Source of the DNA: Cacajao melanocephalus
Taxonomy: Eukaryota; Chordata; Mammalia; Primates; Pitheciidae
Assembly (NCBI GenBank): GCA_963573385.1
Contig: CAUYLG010005125.1
Span: 46,295 to 110,294 of the forward strand
Length of the DNA: 64,000 nt
Direction of reading: 5' to 3'
Part shown: positions 12,477 through 23,799 of the stretch, piece by piece
How the letters are laid out: the number at the start of each line of letters is the position of its first letter
Numbering within the stretch: the stretch's first letter is position 1
Notes under the pieces: generated by a model
The model's input: only the letters and a program-made list of their open reading frames with translations
What the model was told of the DNA's origin: nothing
Databases searched by the model: none
Program-made: the position numbers and the translations under genes

Positions 12477-14099
12477 ATCATCACTTTAATTCTATGTGTC
12501 TTCATATTATATACACACAAAAAAAGAAATCCTAGGTGTGTGTGAGAAATAGAAAGAGAGAATACAAGAGATCTGGGATATTTATTTGAAAGAAAAGATT
12601 AAAATGTGTATATCTGAAAGGAACCGTTTGAGGATTATTTGTTTTAATCATCACAAAGGCACTATGGCCTATATAATTAAAGATGCAAAAATTTTCCTTA
12701 AGAACTTAGATAAATAGCTACATATAAACTTTGTATAAGAAAACATTGCCTTATGTAGAAACAGGAAAAACATCATTATCAACTGAACAAATTTATTTAC
12801 ATAATTAATTTTTTGTCACTATTTTTGGTTTTCGTTTATAATTTCCCTCACAAGCAATTACTGTTAAACATCCTTAGCATGTAACATTAGTAAAGTTTAG
12901 AAAAGCAAAATCCAATAGCTTTTGGATTATTTCACCTATCATTTTTGGATTTTGTTTGGGTGACTAAGGCAAACAGATGCTTCTTTGCATCATGTAAAGA
13001 CTCATGCAGATTCAAAGCTCAGTGCAAAAGGACCTGCATATTCATCATACTCTCCAGTTAAAAATGGCAAAAGCAACAGTGGCCATGTTGATCAGCACTA
13101 AGCATCTGGTACTCAGGATTATTGTGAGGCTCTGAGAATGTTCTGGCTGTCCTTGAGTCTAGAAAAACAAAAGATGGTGAAAACAGCCACAAACAGCCAC
13201 AAACAACAAAAAAAAAATCAACAAACTTTAATACCGGCATCCATATTTATTGTAATCTTCTTTCACATATATCCATCAGAGGTGACATAAAGTAATACAT
13301 TTACTCTAATGTAATGTATAATTGTTAACATATTTTGGCACTATTACTATAAAACAATTTCCTTCTATTATGGGATCAACCTACAGAGCCTTGGCATGAT
13401 TTATAAGAATTGTTGTGCTATTGAATACAATGTCAAACGGTGACGTCTAAAGAGCAATCAGTGAAGTTAATCATTACCGAAACATACTTTTGTCATCAGA
13501 ATCAGACAGTGGGACTGTAAAGACTGTACAACTATTGTGTATTATAACTTGGCAAGGAAGAAATAATTGATACCATTGCTTTTTGTAGGAGACCCGTACA
13601 ACATCAAGAAGCCTCTGTTTTTCCACTGATTGGTGAATATGGCAAACGTAATCCGATTGATTACATATCCAAACAAGAAACTGAATATTCCTCATACCTC
13701 CACTATTCTAGACACTGAAATGACAATAAGCATTTATAATTCAGTCTTTCAAAGGTTAAGAAAATATAAGCCCTCACTGTATTAGAATGTTATACATTAT
13801 CAATTCATCTGCCTTTGACAGTGAAATAGAGATAAGATCCTTCCTTTCTGATTAATTCAACTAAAGATAGTGTAGAAACATAGAATGAGTGAGCAGCTCC
13901 CTAAGCTAAGATCAGCCCTTCACAGACAGGCTAAGGCTTGATCATGATGTCAATAGGCCAGCAGCTCTGTTTTGTCACCATCTATACTCAATTTTGGTGA
14001 CCAATTTAACCACCTAGTTCTTACCTCATTCCCAAACTGTATTCATTCTCATGTTCTCAGTGCCCCAAAGACATTCACTGTCATTAAATTGAATAATAA
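12477..14099. other. Unassigned sequence
   Basis: About 1.6 kb without a recognised repeat. A 73-codon open frame on the minus strand (13474-13695) encodes no motif I know. GC content is locally a little higher around 13450-13720, but I see no splice-site or coding evidence. Confidence 0.45.
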
Positions 14100-14340
14100 C
14101 GTGGAGACCTATAAATTATTGCATATGCTAAACATTGTGCTTACATGATTTACATAATCCTCACATCAACTTTGTGACATAAGTTTCATTAGCCCATTTT
14201 CCACAGGAGAAAACAGAAGCTCATAGATGTCAAAGAACTTAATAAAGATCTCACAAATTGTAAACAGAAGGTCCTGGATCTAAATGTGGAACTATATGAC
14301 TCCCAGTCTCCATGATTTATCCACTAGAGATCAAAGCCAG
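14100..14340 (-). mobile_element. MIR SINE
   Basis: Antisense MIR core: CCTCACATCAACTTTGTGAC, then a CCATTTTCCACAGGAGAAAAC block, a weakened copy of the usual AGAGGTTAAG block, TCTCACAAATTGTAAACAGAAG, and the end CCCAGTCTCCATG. Ancient tRNA-derived SINE. Confidence 0.8.
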
Positions 14341-14389
14341 CAATGCAACTTACAAGTTTTAGTGGGCCCAAGATATGTGTTTTATTTCA

Positions 14390-14600
14390 TGAGTTAGCAA
14401 GTTTTTCTATGAAAAGAAAGATAGTAAATATTTTTAGTTTTGGGGGCCAGATGGTCTTTGTTACAACTACTAAAACTTCTGTTATAGAATGAAAGCAGCC
14501 ATAATAAAATGAGCATAGATGTGTTCCAATAAAACATTATTTTCAAAAAAGTAATATGCTTGATTTCATCCTTGGGCTGTAGTTTGCTGCATCTCATCTC
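14390..14600 (-). mobile_element. hAT-Charlie MITE, MER1/MER30-like
   Basis: The block GATAGTAAATATTTTTAG, GGGGGCCAGATGGTCTTTG, CAACTACTAAAACTTCTG, AAAGCAGCCATAATA, TGTTCCAATAAAACATTATT and GGGCTGTAGTTTGC gives the order of the short non-autonomous Charlie elements whose terminal repeats read CAGGGGTCGGCAAACT. The left terminus is weak (GTTAGCAAGTTTTTC) and the right one decayed. No transposase. Assigned by eye; the exact MER name is uncertain. Confidence 0.72.
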
Positions 14601-15304
14601 ACACCGTTTTGTGTAATGGTCAGCTTAATAAACAAGCAATTGACTAAAAATTATTTCATACCTTAGGGTATTAATTTAGAATATTATATAAGTGACATGG
14701 TTCAGCATTATGGTTCAGCATGAAGGTCTTGATGACCTCAATGCAATTTGAAAAGCCAGTTCTAAAACTGAGGTCAGAAAGCTACACTGTCAGCATGGAT
14801 AAGAGCATAGGGCAGAGGCCATCCTCAGTATATCAGAGGATGGTCTGGGATTCACAATCAGGCTTTCTATTAGTATAGTCATGCTTCTTATACATTTTTC
14901 ATGGTATATTGAAATCAAACTATGTTTTCAAATTTCAATATTTTAGTAACATGCTAGCATTGAGTTTGTCCTAAGAAAAAAATAGATACATAATACATAT
15001 ATGGACTGATACTTAGCAGACACATGGCATGTGACTACTGAACTATTAACTAGACAAAAAATTGATTTGAAAATTTTTAGCAATGGTAATTTTTGTCAAA
15101 AAAAAGACAATTTCATTTGATAACATTGTTCAGAAGCTTTCCCTTCAGAGCTGAAGTATTTTGTGGAATAAATGAGTTAACAGGCAAAGCAAGTGTTCAA
15201 CTGAAAGGGAACTGACGACAAGAAGGTCAGAAGACCCCTGTTTCTCTCTAATGGCCTAACTTTATTTTCATCTTTGTCCATACATCACCTCAGATGGAGA
15301 TATA
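14601..15304. other. Unassigned sequence
   Basis: Nothing recognised apart from a small direct repeat, in which a 13-base GGTTCAGCAT-containing unit occurs twice in tandem near 14698-14722. Confidence 0.45.
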
Positions 15305-15398
15305 TACGGTTGATGCAAAAGTAACTGCGGTTTTTGCCATTAAAACTAATGGCAAAAAGTAATGACAAAACAATGTAATTACTTTTGCACCAACCATA
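15305..15398 (+). mobile_element. MADE1 mariner MITE (miR-548-type hairpin)
   Basis: A short palindromic mariner-derived element. The left arm has GGTTGATGCAAAAGTAACTG and the right arm GTAATTACTTTTGCACCAAC, with TTTTTGCCATTAAAACTAAT at the centre. It is flanked by TA on both sides, the mariner target dinucleotide. At 94 bases it is about 14 longer than the 80-base consensus, because of extra sequence (around AAGTAATGACAAAACAATGT) in the second half. MADE1 copies are the known source of the primate miR-548 family; whether this copy is transcribed cannot be seen. Confidence 0.93.
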
Positions 15399-15455
15399 TA
15401 AATGTGTATATATATGAGATACATATGAGCAATATATATATGAAAAATATATATA

Positions 15456-15685
15456 CAGATGCTCCTCAACTTCCCATGTACTTACTTGCAAAAAACTGAT
15501 CTAAATTAAAAATATTGTAAAGCAAACATGCATTTTTGACTACTTTATTGGGGTTTAACCCCTTGGGAAGTTGAGAAGCCTACTGAATGTGTATTGTGTT
15601 TCCATCAATGTTGAATTAAAAAATTGTATGTGGAACCATCAGTGTAAGTTAGGGACCAGCCCCACTGCAAGTTGCAGACCATCTA
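15456..15685 (+). mobile_element. Tigger/MER8-like pogo MITE
   Basis: Begins with CAGATGCTCCTCAACTT and ends in a block whose reverse complement is close to an AGATGGTCCCCAACTTAC-type terminus (15671-15685, with another near-copy at 15635-15655). Internal GGGGTTTAACCCC and GCATTTTTGACTAC also fit the Tigger-derived element. A TA precedes the left end. No transposase. The subfamily is by eye. Confidence 0.62.
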
Positions 15686-16569
15686 TGTATTCATTCCTCA
15701 TCGTGTCTTCAGATGTGCAGATTCCACTAGGCCCTGGTTAATATTAACAAGATATACATAACATATACATTATCTTTTTATTTTAATAGTTTTTTTTGAA
15801 TTTATACAGTATTGTTTCTATAAAATCATTAAGCTTCTAAATTGGTAAAAGTTTTCACCCATACTTTTCTGAATTTGGGGGTAACATTACATATATTAAA
15901 GTTGATTTCATTGATTTATAAGCAATAATTTTTAGGCCATATTGCTCATGATTGTGAAAAGTCATGTGCTTGTGTACGCACTGCTTATAAAAGTTTCTGT
16001 TGTGCTTCTATTTCTCCTGCCTCTTTATATCATTTTTTTCTGATTTGTGACATACTCAGTTACCTAATTAAACATGATGTGTTTAATTAACTGTTTAATT
16101 TTTTTAATCATAGGTCAGAAAATTCATGAAGGTAAGAATCATATTTCTTGTTCCTTGCTGCATTCACAGACAGTAGCACAATGTGTGTGATACAGGAACC
16201 ACTAAGGTTAGACAGATAGATAAGTAATTGTTAACTTAATAAATTAAACAATTTTTTTTCCTTTTGGTACAACATAAAGAAAAAAAATGCCCCTAATAGT
16301 AGTTACACAAATAATCATCAATTAGTAAGGTCTGTGAAGAGTTAATACTTCATACCCTTTTTAGACTGATTTTACACTTATTTCTGATAAATACTGACAA
16401 CCCATCTTCATGGGTATGCACCAGAGAACACAGAAGATAGTCATCTAGATTCTGCATTTTGTCAAAGAGGAGAATCAGTCTTCAGCTGCCGTCAGCCTAG
16501 ATACTTGCACTGAAACTGCTCAATTAAGCTTCTGATAGAGTATCAAGCAGATGGTCACATTGGGCTACA
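15686..16569. other. Unassigned sequence
   Basis: AT-rich. Contains a 10-base inverted repeat with a 5-base loop at 16065-16089 (TAATTAAACA / TGTTTAATTA). No family recognised. Confidence 0.45.
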
Positions 16570-16750
16570 AGACCAATAATAATAATTTCTCATATTTGTA
16601 TAGTAAGCACTTGCACTTTCAAATAATATTTTCCCATTTATCCCTGCAAAAACAGGGTCAGATAGAAGGTTCAGACTACCTTTTTTGCTTCACAAGTGAG
16701 AACATTTCAGGACCAGAGAAGCTAACTGGCAGAGATAGAAAAAGTTTAAG
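16570..16750 (-). mobile_element. MIR SINE (MIR3/MIRb-like)
   Basis: Antisense MIR: AATAATAATTTCTCATATTTG, GCACTTGCACTTTCAAATAA, CCCATTTATCCCTGC, then a weak AGATGAGGAAACTGAGG equivalent and a GGACCAGAGAAGCTAACTGG block. Diverged. Confidence 0.62.
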
Positions 16751-16959
16751 ACCTTAAATTTCATACGTTTGAGTTTATTGCTCTAGGCATTGGGTAACCC
16801 TGTCCCATGAAATAATCACCTCTGATGTTTACACAAAGCTATATTTAACTTCAGCAGCAAAACCACAGAGAACCATTTATCTACCACTTCTAAGAAGATA
16901 TGAATGATGAGGATTAATTGCAGCCATTAAATGATCTACTATCAGATCCAAGACAGCAT

Positions 16960-17165
16960 TATAAGGAAGACAATGTGGGGCGATGGAAAGGTCATAGGCA
17001 CTGGAGCCAGACACATATTTACTTTACTTTCACTGTTGGGAATTTTCTAAATATCATGACCACATCTGAAAATAGTCTTATAATTTATGACTTCTGGAGG
17101 TTCATTTTAAGGATCAAACATGATAATTTGTATGGAGTAGGCAGTTTAGCACCAAATTCATTTCC
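16960..17165 (+). mobile_element. MIR SINE
   Basis: Sense MIR: GGCACTGGAGCCAGACA near the start, then diverged middle, and the end block GGATCAAACATGATAATTTG followed by a GCACCAAATTC region. The core is heavily decayed. Confidence 0.65.
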
Positions 17166-17193
17166 TTTACTTTGTCTGAGAATATTAAATATC

Positions 17194-17567
17194 TCTATTA
17201 GTCCATTCTCACACTGCTGATAAAAACATACCCAAGACTAGGTAATTTATAAAGGAAGGTATTTTAATTGACTCACAGTTCAGCATGGCTGGGGAGGCCT
17301 CAGGAAACTTATAATCATGGTGGAAGGGAAAACAAACCAGTCCTTCACATGGTGGCAGCAAGGAGAAATGCAGATCAAAGAGGGATGAAATCTCCTTGTA
17401 AAACCATCAGATCTTGTGAGAACTCACTCACTATCATGAGAACAGCATGGAGGTAACCACTTCCATGATTCAATTACCTTCCAACAGGCCCCTCTCATGA
17501 TTTATGGAGATTATGACAACTACAGTTCAAGATGAGATTTGGAAAGGAACATAGTCAAACCATATCA
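17194..17567 (-). repeat. 3' LTR of the MaLR element
   Basis: Antisense LTR starting at TCTATTAGTCC and ending with CAAACCATATCA. It carries the family blocks GCATGGCTGGGGAGGCCTC, AAAACCATCAGATCTTGTG, CCATGATTCAATTACC and AAGATGAGATTTGG. It differs from its partner at many sites, consistent with long independent decay since insertion. Confidence 0.9.
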
Positions 17568-19066
17568 TTCTGCCCCTGGCCCCACCCAAATCTCATAGCC
17601 TCACAATTCAAAACACAATCATGCCCTTCCAACAATCCTCCAAAGTCTTAACTCATTCGGCATGAACTCAAAAGTCCAAGTCCAAAGTCTTATTTGGGAC
17701 CAGGTGAGTCCCTTCCACCTATGAGCCTGTAAAATCAAAAGCAAGTTAGTTACTTGCTGGATACAATGAAGGTACAAGCATTGTGCAAATACACCCATTA
17801 AAAATGGGAGAAATTGGCCAAAACAAAGGGGCTACAGACATCATGCAAGTCCAAAATCCAATAGGAAAGTCATTAAACTTTAAAGTTCCAAAATCATCTC
17901 CTTTGACGCCATGTCTGACATTCAGGTCACGCTGATGCAACAGATTGGCTCCCATGGCCTTGAGAATCTCTGCCCCTGAGGGTTTGCAGGGTACAGCCCC
18001 CTCCTGGCTGCTTCCACGGCTGGCTTTTAGTATTTGTGGCTTTTCTAGGTGCATGGTGCAAGCTGGCAGTAGACCTACTATTCTGGGGTCTGGACGACAG
18101 TGGCCCTCTTCTCACAGCTCCACTATGCAGTTTCCAGTGGGGACTCTGTGTGGAGGCTCCAACCCCACAATTTCCTTCTGCATGGCACTAGCAGAGATTC
18201 TCCATGAGGACTCTTTATCTGCAGCACACATCTGCCTAGATATCCAGGTGTGTCCATACATCCTCTGAAATCTAGGCAGAGGTCCCAAACCCCAGGTCTT
18301 GACTTCTGCACACTTATAGGAACACCACCACATGAAAGTTGCCAAGGCTTGGGACTTTTAATCTCTGAAGCCATGGCCTGAGCTGTACCTTGGTTCCTTT
18401 TAGCCATGGATGGAGTGGCTAGGACACAGAGCACCAAGTCTCTAGGCTGCACAAGGCAGGGGGACACTGGACCTGACCCATGAAACCAATTTTTCCTCCT
18501 AGGCCTCTTGGCCTGTGATGGGAGGGGCTACCATGAAGCTCTCTGACATGCTCTGGAGTCATTTTCCCCATTGTCTTGGCTAGTAACATTTTGTTCCACG
18601 TTACTTATGCAAATTTCTGCAGCCAGCTTGAATTTCTCCTCAGGAAGGTTTTTCCTTTCTACTGCATCGCCAGCCTGCAAATTTTCCAAATTTTTTGCTC
18701 TATCACCTCTTGAACGCTTTGCTGCTTAGAAATTTCTTCCAACAGATACCCTAAACCATCTCTCTTAAGATGGAAGTCCACAGATCACTAGCGCAGGGGC
18801 AAAATACCACCAGTCTCTTCTCATAGCAGGTGTGACCTTTACTTCACTTCCTAACAAGTTCCCTTATTTATTGCACCTATCACTATCAGCATTTTGGTCA
18901 AAGCCATTCAACAAGCCTCTAGGGAGTTTCAAACTTTCCCACATCTTCCTGTTTTCTTCTTAACTCTCACAAGTGGTTCCAACCTCTGCCTATTACCCAG
19001 TTCCAAAATTGCTTCCACATTTTCAGCTATTTTTACAGTAGCACCCCACTCCTGGTACCAGTATAC
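17568..19066 (-). pseudogene. MaLR internal region (gag-like remnant)
   Basis: Typical MST/THE1 internal sequence in antisense. Next to the 5' LTR is CCACTCCTGGTACCAG, the complement of the family's conserved primer-binding/leader region, followed by the usual untranslated leader. Fragmentary gag-like frames on the minus strand (best pieces 18929-19291, 18112-18467 and 17746-18054) are broken by stops and frameshifts. No pol or env, as normal for MaLRs. Not a functional gene. Confidence 0.88.
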
Positions 19067-19448
19067 GATATTAGTCTGTTCTTGGACTGCTAATAAAGAT
19101 ACACCAGAAACTAGGTGATTTATAAAGAAAAGAGTTTTAAACGAATTAAATTCCGCATCCTGGGAAGGCCTCAGGAAACTTACAATCATGGCAAAAGGAG
19201 AAGCAATCACATTCTTCTTGACATGGTGGCAGCAAGGAGAAGTGCAGAGCAAAGGGGCAGAAATACCCCTTATAAAATAATCAGATCTCATGAAAACTCA
19301 CTCACTGTCAGGAGAATAGCATGGAGGTAACTGCTTCCATAATTCAATTACCCCCCACCACCAGGTCCTTCCCATTACATGTGGAGATTATGGGAACTAC
19401 ATACAGTTTGGGATGAGATTTGGGTGCGGACACAGCCAAACCACATCA
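19067..19448 (-). repeat. 5' LTR of the MaLR element
   Basis: Antisense LTR, starting around GATATTAGTCTG and ending CAAACCACATCA. Family blocks include GAAGGCCTCAGGAAACTTAC, AATAATCAGATCTCATG, CATAATTCAATTACC and GATGAGATTTGGGTG. It adjoins the leader with the CCACTCCTGGTACCAG block. Confidence 0.9.
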
Positions 19449-19453
19449 ATATC

Positions 19454-20049
19454 TAATATCCATTTATTTCTTCTTTTATATCAACAACAAAATCTGGATT
19501 TGTTGGGGTAACATTGTATATTAAACACTAAAACTTTGTTTCCCCACCTCCTGTTACATAGGGGGTGACTGATATGATGTTGGCCAATGAGAGGTGAAGG
19601 AAAATTGTTGTTTAGAATTTAAATGCATGTCAGATGCAGCATGTGCCATTTTCCTTTGTCATTCAACTTTGTTCTGCTGGCACCTGATCAGAAAGGTGGA
19701 GTAGCCATCTGAGACCAGGGGTGGGTAGTGGGGGCACAACTTCATACTAAGAATGGCTGAAAGATGTGACAATGATTCTAATATCCTGATTGAGTTATCC
19801 AGCCACTGCCCTAGCCTCAACTGTCTACATTAAAGTCTTTACATTGTGACAAAATGTACAGATTCTCATAAGTAGCTGGAGAAATTTCCCTTAGAGCCAA
19901 GCTAGAAATTATCATCTCATAAAGTTAATTTCTTTTATTCACATTTCTGCAAAGGATTTCCTAACCTATCCTTAGTAGCACTGCTAGTTTAACATTTCTT
20001 TACTAAAAATTAATATATTGAAGTGGTCTGGGTCAATGACAAGGTTAAA
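19454..20049. other. Unassigned sequence
   Basis: Nothing recognised between the MaLR element and a MIR fragment. Confidence 0.45.
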
Positions 20050-20150
20050 AAAATGCCTTAGTCACAGTGCTAGTTACTGATGGAGCTAGGATTCAATGTA
20101 AGGTATTTATGTCATTCCCAGAGCACAAACCATTCTCTGTGTACTGTGTG
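20050..20150 (-). mobile_element. MIR fragment
   Basis: Antisense MIR end: TAGTCACAGTGCTAGTTACT, GGAGCTAGGATTCAA and CCCAGAGCACAAACCATTCT, corresponding to the 5' half of MIR. Short and diverged. Confidence 0.55.
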
Positions 20151-20219
20151 AATTTTACTTTTGGAATTTGTCAGCTATGTGACCTTGCCAGACTTGGATA
20201 AGAGAGCTTGATTTAAGAT

Positions 20220-20425
20220 GATATAATTAAATCCTTACCACACCTGTGTCAGGTAGGAGCTACTATGATCACATCTTACAGATAAGAAAAGCAAGGTTTG
20301 GAGAGATTTAAGATGCTTACCAGGAGTACACATCAAGTGAGGATCAGAGTTACGTGTTTTCAAACGCAACTCCATTTGATTCAGATTCCATATTTCTAAT
20401 GACTACATTATGCTGCCTGATTGCA
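20220..20425 (-). mobile_element. MIR SINE
   Basis: Antisense MIR with AATCCTTACCACACCTGTG, GTCAGGTAGGAGCTACTATG, CATCTTACAGATAAGAAAAG, then AGTGAGGATCAGAGTTACG and a terminal TGACTACATTATGCTGCC. The order of blocks is complete. Confidence 0.8.
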
Positions 20426-21779
20426 CAAATATACTGTCAACGTCCAATTTCTGCTAAAGAAAATTTGAGTACCAAAAACAGAACTACTCAAGAAAGTCTA
20501 GACATTTATTTATAAGTACAGTGGAGCCTTTTCTGGTTTGGGCTAAGGACACAGTACACGAGGTTTACACTCCACTCAGCTATATTACAAAAGACCCACA
20601 CTGACTAATTCCATGAGATTTTCTGCTGTTAAGTCACTAAAAATGTGACAGGTTTCACACAGCTTAAAGACTCAAATATGTTCCTCAGCATATTCTGAGC
20701 AGTATTTTTAGTGGCAGATATCTATGTCTGTAGGGAAGTCCCTGTATTACCCATTTAACCTCTAGGGATGGGGATAAATCAATCCCTACTATCCAGTCCA
20801 AAATGATCAGACTTCTCATTACATTTTTAAAAAATTCTCTCATATTAAGCCAGACAGCAGCATTTCTGTTTCCTTCCCCCTAGCATCTGGAATACCCATG
20901 ATCTAGGATATATTTCTGTGGATTTAGAGTCTAAAATGTCACCACATGCTGCTGCTAATAATAACACATAATAATAACTGCTGTGAACATTCTTTAGCTG
21001 TCAGCTCTATTTTTATTTCATTTAAAAAATAATAATTTTGGTACCCATTGCTGTGCCTCTGCATGCATTTACAAATCAAAACCATATTTTGCGTTAAAAA
21101 AAGCAAAAGAGTAACATATAGCTCATTCAGACCTTAAGCCTTAGGCAACATAATTTCCCTGACTGCTAGCAAGAAAAGACTGATTTTTCAGTGGTCAATA
21201 ATTGAAGTAGGATGGCAATAGAGGACAGACTCATAGACTCAAAGAATTCAGAAACCTTTGAACTTATGTGGCTCAACTTTCATGTCTTGTATTAATATTT
21301 CCTCTTTCACAATCATAAAAAAACAAAATATCTTCATGAAAACATTGTATACCTTGGTATTTTTGTCTATCGATGACATTACATTATTATTCAAGACAGA
21401 TTCATTTTAAGAGTCTTTAAGTCAAGGTCAAGGTGTTTTTGTTTGCTTATTTTCTCCAATGTCATTTCTTTTTATGTTAGAAGTAAATTCTACTCCCAGA
21501 AGCTTTAATTCAGTAGTGCTGTTTCTGAGCTCTGTAACCAACAGACTCTTTGACATATAATCTTTGGCTTATTTAAAGAGGACAAGCATCTCTTTAAGTC
21601 CATGTTCATAAATAGGTAGAATTCTATACAAATATTAAGGACAGGCATCACTGAAATGAAAGGGACAGTTGTAGGTCCCTGACCTTTTCAATGAAGCCCT
21701 TCCATGCAGAAAGTCTTGAGTATGGTCTGACTACCTTCATTACCACTCAATACATAAATGCTTTATTCTATCTTAATTG
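20426..21779. other. Unassigned sequence
   Basis: About 1.35 kb with no recognised repeat or gene. The 20930-21100 part has a fairly complex non-repetitive composition but no signal that I can name. Confidence 0.45.
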
Positions 21780-22185
21780 TGTTCCACATTTGACCCTAAC
21801 TTTCCTCCTCCCTTTGCATCTCCTTTGTGGGGTTGCCATCAGTAGATTACTGCTATAGGACTTTGGTATCTGCCTTTTCCTCTTTGGAATACTCTTAATT
21901 CCTATCATTTCTTCAAATAACAACTCATTCACTACTTCGTTGAGCCTTTAAGTCAAATTTTATTTTATATAATCTTAAAATATCATTGATTGCCTCATCC
22001 ACAACTTGTAAAACACATCTGCCCTTTTAATTTTGCACTTATTCAGTAACCATTGGTCTATTTATCTATGATAAATTCCATGAGAAAAATACACTGCTTT
22101 CGTTTTTGCGTACGTATCCTTAAAAATGACCTCAAATCTTCATTAACAGTGAATGATCCGTAAATGTTTGTTGAAGTTAAGATTG
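21780..22185 (+). mobile_element. LINE-2 3' end
   Basis: Sense L2 3' region: TGGAATACTCTTAATTCC, TTCTTCAAATAACAACTCA, the decayed CTTCCCTGACCACC-equivalent near 21940, GGTCTATTTATCTATGATAA, ATTCCATGAG, and the end GTGAATGATCCGTAAATGTT, TGTTGAAGTTAAG, equivalent to the AATAAATATTTGTTGAATGAA tail. The left boundary is uncertain. Confidence 0.65.
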
Positions 22186-22191
22186 AGGGGA

Positions 22192-22527
22192 TGTCATGGC
22201 TTGGCTGTGTCCCTATCCAAATCTCATTTTGAATTCCCACGTTGTGGGAGGGACTTGGTGGGAGGTAATTGAATCATAGGGGCAGGTCTTTCCATGCTGT
22301 TCTCTTGATAGTGAGTAAGTCTCATGAGATCTGATGGTTTTAAAATGGGGGTTTCCCTACACAAGCTCTCTTATCTGCTACCATGTGAGACCTCCCTTTG
22401 ATCTTCCACCATAATTGTGAGGCCTTCCAGGTCACATGAAAGTGTAAGTCCACTAAAACCTCTTTCTTTACTAAATAGCCCAGTCTCGGGTATGTCTTTA
22501 TCAGCAGTATGAAAATAAACTAATATG
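22192..22527 (+). mobile_element. THE1/MST MaLR solo LTR
   Basis: Begins TGTCATGGCTTGGCTGTGTC. Family blocks: CCAAATCTCATTTTGAATTC, GTGGGAGGGACTTGGTGG, GGTAATTGAATCATAGGGGC, TCATGAGATCTGATGG, ACCATGTGAGACCTCCC, GTGAGGCCTTCC, and the end CAGTCTCGGGTATGTCTTTA, TCAGCAGTATGAAAATAAAC. Near full-length solo LTR. The flanking five bases do not match well. Confidence 0.9.
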
Positions 22528-23799
22528 GTAAATTAATACAGTGAATGACTGTAAAAGAGATGAAATAAAATTTTCAGGGAGAGAAAGTAGGTGAATTGGT
22601 GGCAATACATTTAGCAGAATGAATACAGTCAATAGAATGAGCTGAAACCTAACCTCTTCAGTGTATATGTGCATTTGCGCATGTACACGTGTGCATACAT
22701 GTTTGTGTATGTTTATAAGTTAAGAGAAGATGGTTGAATGGGGATAGAGTTGAACATTAGATGCAAGATGAATCTCAGTACATAAGGCAGCGTATAGGGC
22801 TGAAAAATCAGTAGAATCTCTAAATTATATACTTCTATATTCTTGGTCCTCTTCTGGCTCATATGGTGAGGCTACTTTCCTTTATTAGTGTAGACAACCG
22901 GAAATTTTACTTTTTGAATAGCTGAACCAGGAAAAGACACACTTAGAGACACAAGACAGTGCTAAGAGTGAAGGCGAGGGTGGCTGACAACGAAATGAGG
23001 CACCTTTCCTAGAATCTGGGCTGTCAGACGTTTGCTGTTCAGGCTGGGAACGAGATTTCCAAGTTCAAGTTCTCAGAGATGCAGATGTCAAGACAGGCTT
23101 AGATTGGTACAGTGAGATTCAAATTTGATTTTTTTTGCGGGGGGAGCTATAAAGAAAGAGAATCTTGAGCTACATAATTATTACACTCCTAAAATATAAG
23201 ACTAAAAGTCTTGCCACTACTCAGGAAGAAGTGACCAGAAAATGAAGTTACCACAAAGGAGAATTTAGTCCAGGGAAGGAGAGAATCTGGTGCCTGATGG
23301 TACTGCCTATATCTCTTAAATATCTAGGAGTGTCTGGACTTGAAGACTTGAAGCAGTAAGCCAGAAGCACTCTACCCTTCTCTTTTAGAAATTAAAGTAG
23401 CTTCAGAAAATAATTTACCAATGTTTTCAGTAACTAAATGGAAAGGAAATATTTTGAATCCTGACTATGTAGAGATAACAGGATTAATTAATGTTAGAAG
23501 GGGAAGAAAAGTGTATTTATACTAATTTCTTTATATATGAATACAAAGGATGGAGTTAAAATTTAAAATAGGTTAATCAAGTAACAGAAGCCTATTTGAA
23601 GACAAACATGAATGTAGGAGAAATAATATGGTAGAAGTGGAAGGAGAAGGAAGTAGAAATAGAACAAGTTAATTAGTATTATTTTTTAAATACAGATGTA
23701 AAAGTAAATATAGCAGATTCACTTATTATAGATCAGAGTGGTTATAGCATTTATGGGGGTGCTATTTAGAAGTTCTTTTATCTGTTGAATTTAAGAATA
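22528..23799. other. Unassigned sequence
   Basis: No family recognised. Around 22667-22715 is an alternating purine-pyrimidine stretch (TGCGCATGTACACGTGTGCA) that could adopt Z-DNA. Confidence 0.45.

Larger units (their letters stand above)
17194..19448 (-). mobile_element. Complete MaLR (MST/THE1) retrotransposon, LTR-int-LTR
   Basis: A full-length non-autonomous ERVL-MaLR element in antisense. Two LTRs of about 374 and 382 bases frame a 1.5-kb internal region. The element is bounded on both sides by ATATC (17189-17193 and 19449-19453), a perfect 5-bp target-site duplication as expected for this class, so LTRs and internal part arrived as one insertion. Total about 2.25 kb, close to the usual full length. 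No intact reading frame remains; MaLRs lack pol and depended on ERVL proteins. Confidence 0.93.

Noticed and set aside
13474..13695. 73-codon minus-strand frame as a possible exon
   Set aside because: No family match, and splice signals were not convincing.
22667..22715. Alternating purine-pyrimidine stretch as a regulatory element
   Set aside because: It may form Z-DNA, but nothing else in or around it suggests a promoter.
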